Part shown: positions 10,641 to 21,738 of the stretch, in pieces | Numbering within the stretch: the stretch's first letter is position 1 | Layout: each line of letters begins with the position of its first letter | Origin: Auriscalpium vulgare | Lineage: Eukaryota > Basidiomycota > Agaricomycetes > Russulales > Auriscalpiaceae | DNA length: 64,000 bases | Assembly (NCBI GenBank): GCA_019915015.1 | Contig: JAHBBC010000014.1 | Coordinates: 930,001 to 994,000, forward strand | Direction: 5' to 3' | Position numbers and translations under genes: made by a program | The notes under the pieces: model-generated | Told to the model about the DNA's origin: nothing | The model's input: only the letters and a program-made list of their open reading frames with translations | Databases searched by the model: none

Positions 10641-13600
10641 CTACGATGGGGCTGACAGGACGCCGGAGACGACCTCCGAGGGGAAAGACGACAGAGCGTC
10701 GTCCCGCAATTGTTGATAGCGGAACTGCTGCCTGAAGCACGATGCAGGTTTAGCGATGCTGAGTTCGTGTGGGTGACAGAAAAACGTACCGGCGTGCGTA
10801 GGCTGCGAGGGACGGAGATCCATCTCCGTCATGTTTGGCTGCGGTCTTGCCCCACGACGTGATGTAGTAATCAAAGAACCGCACAATGCGGCGCATCTCC
10901 TCCTCCACAAGCAGAAGCTCCTCCTGCCACCGACCCTGAAGAGAGTGCCGCCGGAACCAGTACACTTTTTGCGCTGTGTCGCAGCTCAGCGACGGAGAAG
11001 GGAAGCCACTGTCAGACACGCACCTTCTGCACAGTAACTCTGCACGGCGTCGTCATCCATTTCACTTAGTTTGCCTAGATCGTCCCATAACCACGACACC
11101 TCAATCTTCCCGTCGCCCAAGATCTCATCGTCCGTGAACACCGTGAATGCCTTGATGTCTTTGTTCTTCAACGCGCGGTACGTGTCATCATCCTGCGGCA
11201 TACCGAGGAGCAGCAAGCAACGGCGGGACGCGCGGTATCTGGTGACAACCCTGTTGAGTAGCTTCATCTTCAACCCGCGAACGCGCTTCCCGCGTGTGTT
11301 GTGTTTCTGGCCGTGCTCGTGTCGACGATGGCGCTTCAGCGCGTAGCCGGTTATGAGAAGGTTCCGAGCGTTGTCCAAGGTGTCGTTGGCTTCGCCGCGT
11401 CGCAGAGCATACTCGACTTCCCACGCCGCCCCCAGGTCTGCTTGCGCGTTCTTGCCTTTGGCGACGCTCGATGGAAGAAGGATGACGACCTTATCAACCT
11501 CGTCCCAGTCGGAATTGACCCCATTGGGTCGCTTTCGTGGCCGCCGCACGACTGACCGTCCCACCCTCTTTGACCCCGCCGACGCCGCACGCTTCTTGCC
11601 CAACGACGCCCCTCGTTGCGAGTTTCCCCCGAGGGACGCCGCCCGCTTGGAGCCCATCGGTGTAGCCTCCTCTTCGTCATCACCGGCCTCAGCGTCTGTG
11701 TCCATGAACTCGCCTTCGTCGTCCTCGTCCTCGTCGTCCTCGCTGGCCAGGAGCGGATTCGGCGCGCCACCCGCTAGGGCGGCGTTGATGAAAGGTGTCA
11801 GGTAGATCGTGGCGATTTCTTGCCACGTCCGAAGGCGCTCCCAGAATCCTTGGAGCATCTGGATAGTATCGTCGGCATCCGCCTCCCACGGATCTGCCAG
11901 TCGCGACAGTAGCTCGGCCCTGCAGTTCACGTCAGGCTTCGAGGAAGGTGCAGCCACACACGTGTACTCACCGAACAGCCTGAAGCTCTATCCCCTCTCC
12001 AATGGCACCGACGAGTCCAGGACGAACTGTCGTGCCTGCCGCGGTTTTACCCATGGCCGTCATCGATGCCACTAATTCGTTCTGCGTTGGCACTGAGGTC
12101 GGTGTGATAAGTGAGTGCGCCTCTCCGATGCAGCATCAAGCAGACTCACTCTTGGCGTCCTGCGGATCAAACGGGTTCGACATGTTCTTATGGTTTTGTG
12201 GATCTACCACCAGCGCCTCCCATTCACTCTTCTCTACGATCCATGAAGACAGCGTGTCTGCGGGGATCGCTCGCTCCATCAGCGCCAGATGGCGGGTGAC
12301 TTTGCCGTGATGCTTGACGGCCTCGGTGTGCTTCTTCACAGTAGCCTTAACTGTTCGGTTCGGCGACGTCAGCACGACTGCAATGAAAGAAAAGCATCGT
12401 AGACTCGTACCGATCCCGTGGACTCGTCGCGCGTTCATATCTCCGTGGTGGTCGTTGATCTTGTCGTGACGGTAGCCAGAATTCATCTCGCGTGTGATGG
12501 CACCGATCAAGTTGAGCAGGGCCCAGAGACGTTCCAAGGCCTCCCCGTCCGTGCGGCCCACCCCCGGTGCGTTGTTGAAGCCCCAGAAAGCCCGGCAAGC
12601 CTTGATATGGGCGGGCAGGTGGAATTTGCCCACAAGTCTCAGCGTTATCGGCAGAAGGACCGTCAAGAGCCTCTTCAAGTCCGCCGTGTTCATATTAAAC
12701 TCGCGGAGGCGCTTGTCCAGGTTCCTCTGATACTGGCAGTTGATGTCGTATCCGGACACGTGCATGAGCAAGCCCGTCCATCGTTGGAGCGCGGAGACCA
12801 TGGCAAAATCGACGTTGGCGAACCTGCGACGCTGATCAGTACTCTGCGTCGCATGAGGGTAGCCATGACCCACCTTTCGCCTTTCTGCAAGTCAACGCCA
12901 CCTCCAGGCAGCACGAACATGTGCCGTGCGCATGACACTCCAACCGTCCCCGACACATTGCCCCAGTAACCTCCGTAGCCCAACGCGGCGAACTTGTGGC
13001 ATGTTGTTTCCTCCAGTTCCAGAGGCCCCAGCTTCTGCTGGTACTTGGCGAAGTCCTCCTCGTGTGCGAAATACGCTGCGCCGAGCGTGAGTGGAAAGTC
13101 GTCGGGGTCATGGGGCTTAAGTCTCTGGTTCTGATGGAAATTCCCATCAATCGTGTAGAATAACGCGTCCAGAAATCTTTGTTGGCGAAGTCAGTCAGGT
13201 GTGCGCGCAGTTGAGCCTCGCACTTACCGTTCGGGCAGTGGGCGCTCGCGCCAAAGGGGGTCCATGTTGATGTCTGGCTGCGGACAGGCGGGGCACAAGA
13301 CGGCGAGACTACCGGCTTCCATGTTGCGGACAGGAAGCACGCCGGCACGGCGCACCGTCCTCAGATACGCGAACTCGCGCGCGCTCGTCAGGAACTCGCG
13401 ATAGCGATCCTGCATGACTGAGGTCAGCACGTGAGCGAAATGCGCACAACGAGCGACATACCGGGGTGGTCGACATCATGACGTTGTCCGTCTTCCGCCG
13501 GAGGTACAGGATGAAATCCCTGGCATTTGTCTGTGCTTGGAGGCTGAGGAGATGGAATGTTTTGTGCAGACGGATGGAGAAAGCGGACTTGGGGAATTGC

Positions 13601-14451
13601 CACGATGCCGGGAACAGACCATGTCGGAGGAGTTGAATGAAATGTGGAACTGCCGACACACGACCTAACGGCCTGCACCCGCAGAATTTGACAGAGGCAG
13701 CCTGGAAGCCTGACTCGAGCCCGAGCGTCATGTGTCGGGGGTTGTCGGTGCTGTTAGAGCACGATGCGCCATCATGTCCCAAATGGACGACCATCCCCAC
13801 CTCGCACAGCGTGTGTCTCCTCCAGAACCCAGTGTTCGGACGCCAAGCGAGGATGCGATGGAGAGGGTTGTCGGCGTGTGACCGTTGGATGCATGCCGCA
13901 CAAAGAAACCTTGTGAAAAAGCACTCCTCGCATTTGAACAGCTCCTCGTGCACTTGTGTTCCACCCGCGCAATTCGCGCCAGCACAGCTCATGGAGGGAG
14001 GCCCGCTTTCGGCTTCAAGCATGGCGGAGTGGATAGGAACCGCATAGTTGTCCAAGAACTCGGACATGCGTTCGGAAGGACGCTGTAATTCCAGTGAGAT
14101 GTCATGGTCAGGTCAGGTGAACACGAGACGTACTATGGTGTTGTTGACCTTGGCCTTCTTCGCTGACGAGGCGGCCGGGGATGGCTTGACTTCCTCGTCG
14201 TCTGTGTCTGATTCATTGGCCTTCGCCGTGATGGGCATGGAGATCTTCAGGCGTGGTGTGGACGGCAGGAACCCAGCCCATGGGTTATGACGGGTAGGCG
14301 GAGGCGCCGAACTCGACTTGGTTGCGGACGCGCGTGGCTTGCTCCCTTCGCCGACTGGGTAAGCGGTGGCAAAAGAGATCGTGTCCACTTGGGCGTCCAC
14401 ATTCTTCCGCCGCCTCGGCCGCCCTCGTCCTGGTTGCGATGAGCTGGCCAT
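10641..14451 (-). CDS. KDZ transposase with CxC2 zinc-binding region
   Basis: Ten exons on the minus strand: 14451-14134, 14082-13462, 13409-13228, 13176-12874, 12823-12411, 12377-12150, 12071-11972, 11919-11024, 10973-10790, 10731-10641. They sum to 1111 codons plus stop with all phases closing. After a basic leader (GRGRPRRRK), a cysteine-rich CxC2-like region starts near residue 138 (CAGANCAGG, CEEC, FLCAAC, then LVLHLGH-like VVHLGHDG and FCGC). Catalytic landmarks of the KDZ transposase follow: YTIDGNFHQNQR (Asp about 384), CARH, then GERFANVDFA, YDINCQY (Asp about 501), KFHLPAH and GRTDGEALERLWA (Glu about 569). The C-terminal third holds EEMRRIVRFF, typical of the family tail. It should cut and paste the element through its TIRs in the nucleus. 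The fifth intron is only 33 nt, so that junction is uncertain. Confidence 0.9.
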
Positions 14452-15061
14452 AGGGGACGAGGGAGGGAGCGAAGATGGCGGCACGAGGCCACAGGACAGG
14501 TGAGGGAAGAGCGGGAAGGCGTAGAGCGGGGGGAAGGCGCAAACGAATGGGCAGGATAGGGCAGATGTCGGTGCAGCGCGAGGGAGGGGAAGTGTCGATG
14601 GAGGGGACGCTACGGCATAAGAAGGTAGGGAAGCGACTTGAGGCGACTTATATTCTGACGGTGGGCGTATGAGACCGGGAGTCGAACCGTTTGATGGTCG
14701 GGGGAGTGAAGTGGATCGACTCATGCATCGATACGGCGATCGAACGCGAGCCTCCGTATAACGTGGGACTATTGATGATGGAGCGGGAGCGGACCTGGCC
14801 AGCATGCAACGCAAAGGCAGGGGGAAGACGATGTAGGATGGGCAACGGCGAGACATGGCGTCGTGCCTGCTGCACAGATTGCCGGTCCGCCCAACAGGTA
14901 GACCGTCAAAAAGGCCACCGACCCAGAGGAGCTGCCTAGCAAAGCAGCTCTATGGGGGTGATCGCGCTGCCGTTCCCTGCCTTTCGCTCGCTACACGCCA
15001 TCGCCCACTGCGGCCGCACGACGGCAAGTGGTTGTCGAGGGTGTGTCGTAGAGAATTTGAC

Positions 15062-15360
15062 GGCGGGACCTGCATACGAACATAAGTCATATTCACTTAC
15101 ACTGATGCAAAACATACCCAAGTAAGTCGTCCGGCGATTGACGCCAGCGCAGAAGACTTGTCTTGCGAACATCGCGACGGCGGGGGGTAGGGGAGAGGTA
15201 GAGCACACTGGAAGTTGACGTAGAGGACCGGCCGCGGGACCTGTAAACGAACATAAGTCATATTCACGTACGGCGATGCGAAACATACCCAGCCAATCAC
15301 GACGTCGTCCGGCGATTCACGCTGGCGCGGACGTCTTGTCTTGGAGGTACAAGGGAGGGG
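15062..15360. repeat. Duplicated 125-bp block
   Basis: Two copies with a spacing of about 170 bp share CGGGACCTG, CGAACATAAGTCATATTCAC, AAACATACCCA and GTCGTCCGGCGATT in order. On the minus strand each contains a GT-to-AG intron-like segment ending in TTCGTNTNCAG. Confidence 0.7.
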
Positions 15361-16143
15361 CGGACCCGCGCCACGGCGGGGGTGTACGCGAAAGGTGTAC
15401 GCGAAAGGTCGAGGAGACAGGAAGCGCATGTGCGCGAGGTGCTGGCAGGCGCGCGCTCGGGGACGCGTTTCGGGCGGTGAGGGACCTCCGCCGAGCGTGA
15501 AGCCATGGGCCGGCAGCATAGCTGCGTAAAGAGGAGCGGCGTGATGGAGGATGGATGTGGAGGGAAAGAGAGCGGACGTCTGTAGAATAGTGTCAATAGT
15601 TGGCACGGCCGTCGAAATTGTCATGCACTCACCTTGCGTGTGGGAGCGAAGCGTGTCAGACGGCGGGCGTGGTGGTGATAGGAAAGCCGAAGTGAAGCGG
15701 GGGTGTTTGAAGCGGAAAGCCGAAGTGAAGCGGGGGTGTTGGCGATAGAGAAACCAAGAGCAGAGGAAAGTGAAGAGGGAGGAGATAAAGGCTCGGTGAC
15801 GTGGGCAGACGACGATGACGGAGACCCGACCCTTTACGCCCGCCTCGCCCGTGCAGGACGGACCTTAAGGCGTGCATCTCTACAGCGCACGGCGTACAGT
15901 GACGCTCTGCGTCCGCTGCAGGACCATTGGGGTTGGGGGAGGTGACATCGACGTTGGGGGATGAATGACAGCGAGACGCGCTGGACGCGCCATTTCGGTT
16001 TCCAAGTCGTTAGCGCCCGGCGCGGCGAAAGCGCCTGGCGCTTTGTTTTCAACCGTCCACACCCTCCCCACTGCCACTGGCCACTCAGCTTCTGGTCCTC
16101 TGTTTCTGTCACAGTCAAGAGCCAACGGTCCCCGTCACGCAGA

Positions 16144-16167
16144 GCTGCAGTCTTTTTGGACTGCAGC
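16144..16167. promoter_or_regulatory. Palindrome GCTGCAGTC-n6-GACTGCAGC (copy 1)
   Basis: Nine-base arms around six bases, 126 bp before the TET/JBP start codon. Followed by GAGTCGCACA and a CTTGCT-containing stretch that are also conserved after copies 2 and 3, so a block of about 70 bp is shared. Confidence 0.65.
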
Positions 16168-16292
16168 GTTTGAGTCGCACAGCAGAGCGGTCTTGCTAGC
16201 CCGCCCGCTGTGTTGCCTACTGCGTGCCCGCCCCCTCGTCGCCCCTCCGTGCGCGACCCCTCTTGATCGCCCCACTTGTCCACGCTCTCAAC

Positions 16293-17701
16293 ATGGTTGG
16301 CCACGCTACCCATACCGGCCCAAATCCGCGCAAGAATACACCGTCCCGTCCCCGGCTTCGTCTCCCACCTGTGGACGAAAACTCCGTCCACGAATTGACA
16401 CCCCTGCCTGGGAGGACGATAGCGCCAGTTGGCATCTCCAAGGGCCCACTGAGGCGCCCTGTGCACCCGGGTAAGGGTCCGCATGCAACGCGACGTGCCT
16501 CTTCTGTCTCACGTATGTCTCTTGCTCCCCCAGACGCAGGTCCCGCTTTCCAGCATAAATTGTCGCAGAAACTTCGAAGTCTCTGCCAACTGAACCGGTC
16601 GAAAGTCAGGAAGGCCCTGAACAATGCAGGTACGCGGCATATACCGTCCCTGCTGCGCGACACTGAGTTGCGCGCGCTTTAGTGTTCCTGGATGTCGACC
16701 TTCGCCAGCTGGCGATGATCTCTCGCGACGTGACGACGGACGGCATCAAGGAGCTTCGTGAAGAAGACCTCTGTCACCTGGTCGACACCGAGTATGCAGA
16801 TGGGCAATGCAGGTCGTTCTTCGACTCGAACGGCTACCTCATCGGTTTCCATTTTCCTGGATACCTCACTGAGCAAGAAAGCGTAGGCTGACCTTCATAC
16901 GTCCGCGAAGTACGTACTTAATTCTTCCACAGCGAGATCACGCGAATTACATGAAGGATTTCGCGGCCGTGTATCCGCCCAAGTTGTCGGCGGATACCCA
17001 AGGACGCGGTGCAGCGGAGGGCTACAAACAGCAGAACGGCAACGTCACCGGTTGCCACCACATCTCACCAGGCTGGGATGAGATTGGGCATGCGGTGCGT
17101 ATTTTTCGACTGCACAGCGACGGCTCGACTCACGAATCGCGACTAGAACCTGCCCCCGCAACCCAGTAGCACGTTCTGCGCGAGCACGACGAAGAAAAAG
17201 GCTGCTGCCGTGGAGCGTCTGCTGTCGTGGTTGTCGCCATTCCAGTTTCGGCTCGACCACCTACTTCAAATGACTGCGCCCGACCCCCACGCCGCATATT
17301 TCAAGTCGATGGAGCGCCTGCGCAAGGGCGTGGAAACCGCAAAGCACGCTAAAAATTGGGATTCCTCGTTCCAGGGTATCTCCATCATTTACAACCGCGC
17401 CACTCCGAGCCATCAGGATGACAAGGGCTGTCTCGCGGGACTCGACGCACTCCTCAGCGTCGGTCCGTACCACCACTGCCTATTGATTTTAAAGATATTA
17501 GGCCTCGAGCTCAGTTATGATTCTGGGACGCTCGTTCTCATCCTCGGCTCCATCATTCCTCATGAAGTTGGAGACTGGGGTGTCGAGGGCGAGCGGACGT
17601 GTCTGGTGCACTTCACGCACAAGGCGCTGCTCAAACACTTCGGCATCGCGCAGCCTCGCTTCACGCATATTGATGACATACGCGCGGCGTGCGCTCTTTA
17701 G
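16293..17701 (+). CDS. TET/JBP-family 2-oxoglutarate/Fe(II) dioxygenase
   Basis: Five exons (16293-16470, 16534-16629, 16683-16882, 16933-17094, 17147-17701) sum to 396 codons plus stop with all phases closing; introns are 50-63 nt. The C-terminal half has the TET/JBP double-stranded beta-helix landmarks: YNRATPSHQDDKG with the HxD iron ligands (about His301 and Asp303), the strand LSVGPYHHCLLI, YDSGTLVLILGSIIPHEVG with the distal His (about 351), and GERTCLVHF with the Arg (about 362) that should bind 2-oxoglutarate. The family oxidises 5-methylpyrimidines in DNA, and mushroom members act on 5-methylcytosine. The N-terminal third is basic and unassigned. It lies divergently from the transposase inside the same element. 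All expected catalytic residues are present, so an active enzyme is plausible. The exact start is less certain than the rest. Confidence 0.88.
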
Positions 17702-17750
17702 TTTACTGTACATACGCGCGCTGTGCGCTCTATAGCTTACTGTACATACT
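17690..17750 (+). repeat. Tandem duplication across the TET/JBP stop codon
   Basis: GCGCTCT-TAG-TTTACTGTACATAC is followed about 30 bp later by GCGCTCTATAGCTTACTGTACATAC, so the stop codon and first 3' bases are duplicated. Confidence 0.7.
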
Positions 17751-18050
17751 GCGAGCGAGGCACTTAGTGGTAATACCTGTGTCAATGTGATTATTGCGGG
17801 TCAGAGTCACGTGCAGAGTGAGAGATAAGATAATCTAAGACGCCGGCGTGTTTGCTTCCGTGTCGCTTCCAGTTCCCCGCGTTCTCTGCCTACTCCCACC
17901 ACCACCTCCGCCGTTTTCAACCCCATCGCGCCCCACACCAATCCCTCGCATCGCAAGTCTCTCCTCACCACTCTCTCCACCCGTCCAGCTCGGCGTGCTC
18001 GGTCACGTCGCGCACGTTCCTGTTCTGTTCGCATCAGACATACGCGGTGG

Positions 18051-18069
18051 TGCAGTCTGTTGGACTGCA
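18051..18069. promoter_or_regulatory. Palindrome TGCAGTC-n5-GACTGCA (copy 2)
   Basis: Seven-base arms. The downstream block GAGTCGCACACCGGAGAGCG and CTTGCTGGGCCGCTCT is conserved with copy 3 and partly with copy 1. Confidence 0.65.
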
Positions 18070-18109
18070 TCGTCCGAGTCGCACACCGGAGAGCGACCTT
18101 GCTGGGCCG

Positions 18110-18870
18110 CTCTTTGTGTGACCCGACCGCTGTCTGCCGCTCGCAGGGCGTTCGTCGCGCCTTCATCCGCCGCCGCGTCAATCTCTCGCGCGCTCTGCGT
18201 TAAGCGCGATCGTCACTTCTCCGTTGGCACCACCGGTAAGCCCGCACACCAACCATGGTCTCGCTGCGATGTTGACGCACGCTTCAGCCTGGGCCGCTCT
18301 TTGGGTGACCCGACCGCTCTCTGTCGCTCGCAGGGCGTTCGTCGCGCCTCCATCCGCCGCCAGCTCAATCTATCGCGCGCTCTCCGTTTAGCGCCCTCGT
18401 TACTTCCCCGTTGGCACCTCTGGTAAGCCCGCACACAACCCGTCGTCTCGCTGCGATGTTGACGCACCCTTCACCCTGACTCACCTCGCTCTTCCCTTGC
18501 CGCCAGTCTCCCACTTCCCCTCGCTCCTTCAACCCAGCTCGCCACCGCACGGACGCCCGCGTTCTGTCCGCAGCGGAGGCACCTCTGGTAAGCCCGCACA
18601 CAACCCGCGGTCTCGCTGCGATGTTGACGCACCCTTCAGCCTGACTCTTCCCTTGCCACCAGTCTCCCACTTTCCCTCGCTCCATCAAGCCAGCTCGCCA
18701 CCCCACGGACGCCCGCATTCTGTCCGCAGCGGAGGTGCAGTCTACTTTGGACTGCATCACCCCGAGTTGCACATCAGAGAGCGACCTTGCTGGGCCGCTC
18801 TCGTGTCACTTGGCCACTGTGCGCAGTCTTTCTTGCCGGCCTCCTCTGCAAGGTAAGACACGCCCCAGGT
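18110..18870 (+). repeat. Tandemly repeated leader region upstream of the 797-codon gene
   Basis: A unit of about 188 bp is repeated (about 18116-18300 and 18304-18475). Shorter related copies follow at about 18490-18640 and 18645-18750. Each copy contains GGTAAGCCCGCACAC, a strong donor-like word, then CTCGCTGCGATGTTGACGCAC. The final related copy near 18850 precedes the gene start. The pattern looks like repeated duplication of a leader exon with its donor site. Confidence 0.7.
18736..18756. promoter_or_regulatory. Palindrome TGCAGTC-n7-GACTGCA (copy 3)
   Basis: Third copy of the palindromic block, 167 bp before the start codon of the 797-codon gene. It is followed by GAGAGCGACCTTGCTGGGCC as in copy 2. 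Confidence 0.65.
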
Positions 18871-18922
18871 TGGTGTCGCTGCGACGCTGATGCACAAGTC
18901 TGCTCAGATTCCTGTCTGAAAA

Positions 18923-21469
18923 ATGCCCGAGAACATCGACAGCCCAAGACCGCCGCGGCGCGCCGATTCGGCGACGGACCGGCCACGCAACACACTGCGT
19001 GCGTGCACTTTATGCTCTTTCAACCGCTGCGCTGACTTTCCCGACGACAGAATCATCTAGGGAGGGCCGGTCCGAAGAACACAGCGGCCCGACCACCGCC
19101 GATGACGACTTCAGCGACGAGATACTCGACGCGCTCTTCAAACCAGACCAAGTGCTCAAGCTCGCCCGCCGAGATGCCTTTGACCCCTCGTCTGCGGAGG
19201 CCTCAGATGCTCGCATCATCGCCGCCTTACCCGACACTGACGGGAAGATGTGGGTGTCGTCCCCGAACATGGACTTTGTCCCGGATGTCCCAACGCACCA
19301 TCTCACGGAGGAGTTCGGGTTATACACCGACGGCATGTACGGTCCATTCGAACACCTCAAATGGCCGCAAGTATGGGATGCCCTGGAGCCACACGTCATC
19401 GCCGCTCCGGCCAATCCGGAGCTACGCGCTGGCAGCAAAGTGCTTGGGGAGGCATCTGTTCCCTGGGACTTGTGGAGGGACGAGGGCGCGGCCTGGTTTC
19501 ATTTCACGTCCAACGACTGGGAGCGGGACCCGTGGTCCATCGAAGACCTAGGCCGTCTTTCGTACAGCGTCCTCGAACGCCTCCGCGGGGCAACGAACGA
19601 GGCGACGCACAGGGCGCTGAAATGCGCCGAAGTCACTCTCGCGGCATCAGACGTCAAGGCGCGTCACTACCTCACGGACCAAATCGACTGCCTCTTACGC
19701 GCTGTGGCGAACACCGCACGTCCGCAACGTCTCGGAGAAAGCCTTCAATGGTTCCGCGAGGCGCAGCGATATATCCTCGCGGTCCGGGCATGGTACATTT
19801 ACATGAAAGTCGTGAAGCCCGCCCTGGACCAAAAGCTCGAGCGTCGTCTAGCTCCTTTCCCAGTGCGCGGCGTCATCACAGAGCGCATATCAATGGTCAA
19901 TACATTCTATCAGGCCGGCATACCCGTCTGGTGGGTGCGCCGCTTGGACACGATAACGCGACGGACGCAGGTTGGGTTTGTCAGGCACCCGGTGCCCTGG
20001 ACCGACTTCTTTGCGAAGAGCAAGCGCAGGATGTTCGGCAAGACGCAGGTCATCGCGCCGTCGTGGATCGATTCTGTCACACTGGATACCGCCTCCATCG
20101 GCTTTGTGGACCGACTGAAGAAGTTCTCCATCACGAGCAAACCGTTCATTCGCCTCCCGCGTCCCGTGCTCGCCGCCGATCATGAACCTGAGCCGGACGT
20201 GGACGAGCCGGAGATGCATTCACAGCCAGGTACATTGTTCGCGCCGCGCGAGGCCATCGTGACTGATCACCCTCGGTTCCAGATCCCCCTATTCAAACCC
20301 GCGCTGAGCCGGGGCCCAGCACCGAACCAGTTGCGCCCGCGCGCCGAGCAAAAAAGCGTGCCAAGACCGGTGTCGGCGCGCAATCGGCGCCGACGGTGCC
20401 ACGCATGCCACCGAGGCGCGCGGAATGGCTGCCGCCGACGTTCGGATTGTGGGCGGAGGTGGAGAACGCGCTGGCGGGACTGGACGACGACAACAAGAAC
20501 CGCATCGTCCTGTTTGGGCTACCACCGCTCCACGCCTTTTCAGGCGAAAAGATGGCCGACAAAATTCAAAACTGGCTGCGTATCCGGGACTCATGCTTCT
20601 CCGCGACGGCCGACAGCGGCATTATCGCGGACGCGCGCATTCTCCTGTCCACGGTCGGGTGGCGCTTTGCATTGGATGGGCAGTATCACAACTACGACCT
20701 GCCGCCCGGTGCCCGCGTACAGCCCGAGTCCGCGCCGGACAAAATCAAGCGGCTTCCGCCGTACGCCAATCCGGCGTCAGTTCTGGGAAAGAGACGAGAG
20801 GCGACACAGGAGACGTCGCAGAAGAAGAAAGCCACGACGCGTACGGACCATGCTCGCGCAAAGCGCCTCGTCATGCGCATCGACATCGCCGTGCACTTCG
20901 GCGTCGATATGGGGTTCCCTCCGTATCGCAGTGACCCGGACCCGATGCCCAAGTGGAGGAATCAGAAAGTCGATCGATCGCGCGCAGGACAGGACCGCAC
21001 CTTGTGGAGCGAGATCACATGGGAGCTCTCGGTCATGCACTTTCGCCTCGACCTCCTCTGGTTGGATGTCGAGGTGATGCGCACCGTGCTGGACCCGGAG
21101 TACGTTGAGTCCGAGCTCGGGCGCCGCCAATCCAGTTGGCTGAAGGTGTGGAGTCACGTCAGCACGACGGAACCCGGTACGGACCCTGCCTGGTTCGACT
21201 GGCTGCTGTCACCCAAGTGGACGGACCGGAACACAGGCGTGAGCCGTCTAAGTGGCCTGGTGAGGACGTGGCCCGACTTCCCCGATGTCCCCCCTTTTTC
21301 CCCTGCGGTGTCTTGTGCCCCCTCCGCTCTTGAGACGTACGAGCGGGAGCTGTACACGGCAATCTGTCGTTATTTCTTCGCTCGAAAGGGACGCATGCCT
21401 ACACTGCCGCTCTCACGACCGCCGTCCATTCCCCAACGCGAGGAGCCCGAGAATGGTGTTTATTTCTGA
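18923..21469 (+). CDS. Uncharacterised element-borne protein, 797 codons
   Basis: Three exons (18923-18998, 19051-20229, 20331-21469) close to 797 codons plus stop. No catalytic domain is recognised. The middle part is rich in Trp and aromatic patches (FTSNDWERDPWS, VRAWYIYMKVV, MVNTFYQAGIPVWWVRRL). After a Pro-rich, basic linker (RRAKKRAKTG, a likely nuclear localisation signal near residue 430) comes a second globular part starting WLPPTFGLWAEVENAL. I recall proteins with an AGIPVW(W/Y)(V/I)R motif and this two-part layout as abundant, unnamed families in Agaricomycetes; that recollection is the only family evidence. The first intron (52 nt) and the second (101 nt) are both needed to keep frame. 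The gene is oriented like the TET/JBP gene and shares its upstream palindrome, so co-regulation is possible. Confidence 0.75.
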
Positions 21470-21738
21470 TGATCGAGGGTGTATCATACTTGTAATGCAA
21501 TGAAATTGTCGTCGAGATCCGAGACAACCGCATGAGTACCGCATGAGCAGGGACCGGACTGCTGTGCGATCGCGTTCAAACTGACCATGATTTTCCCACA
21601 GGCACCGACGTGGGGGCCATGTGCAAAGGTGCGTCGTGTGGTGTCGCGCGCGGTGGCTCGCGAAACTGACTTGTTACATCCCTCGTCGCTCTTGCACTCT
21701 CCCTGGCCACACGCCCGCCTTGCCACGCACCTCTCACC

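Larger units (their letters stand above)
14452..16292. promoter_or_regulatory. Divergent intergenic region between transposase and TET/JBP genes
   Basis: About 1.8 kb without a supported gene separates the two divergent start codons. It contains a duplicated block of about 125 bp (near 15060-15190 and 15230-15360) whose conserved core includes CATAAGTCATATTCAC and which looks on the minus strand like an intron ending in CAG. It also holds a 31-bp tandem duplication (about 15680-15740) and the first copy of a palindrome shared with the region before the next gene. This arrangement suggests a shared control region for transposase and dioxygenase (inference). Confidence 0.5.

Noticed and set aside
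14660..14760. Minus-strand tRNA gene suggested by GGTTCGACTCCC
   Set aside because: Only a T-arm-like hairpin is present; no A-box, D-arm or acceptor pairing could be found.
20230..20345. Frameshift from the A-run near 20350 in the 797-codon gene
   Set aside because: A 101-nt GT-AG intron (20230-20330) restores the frame without invoking an error.
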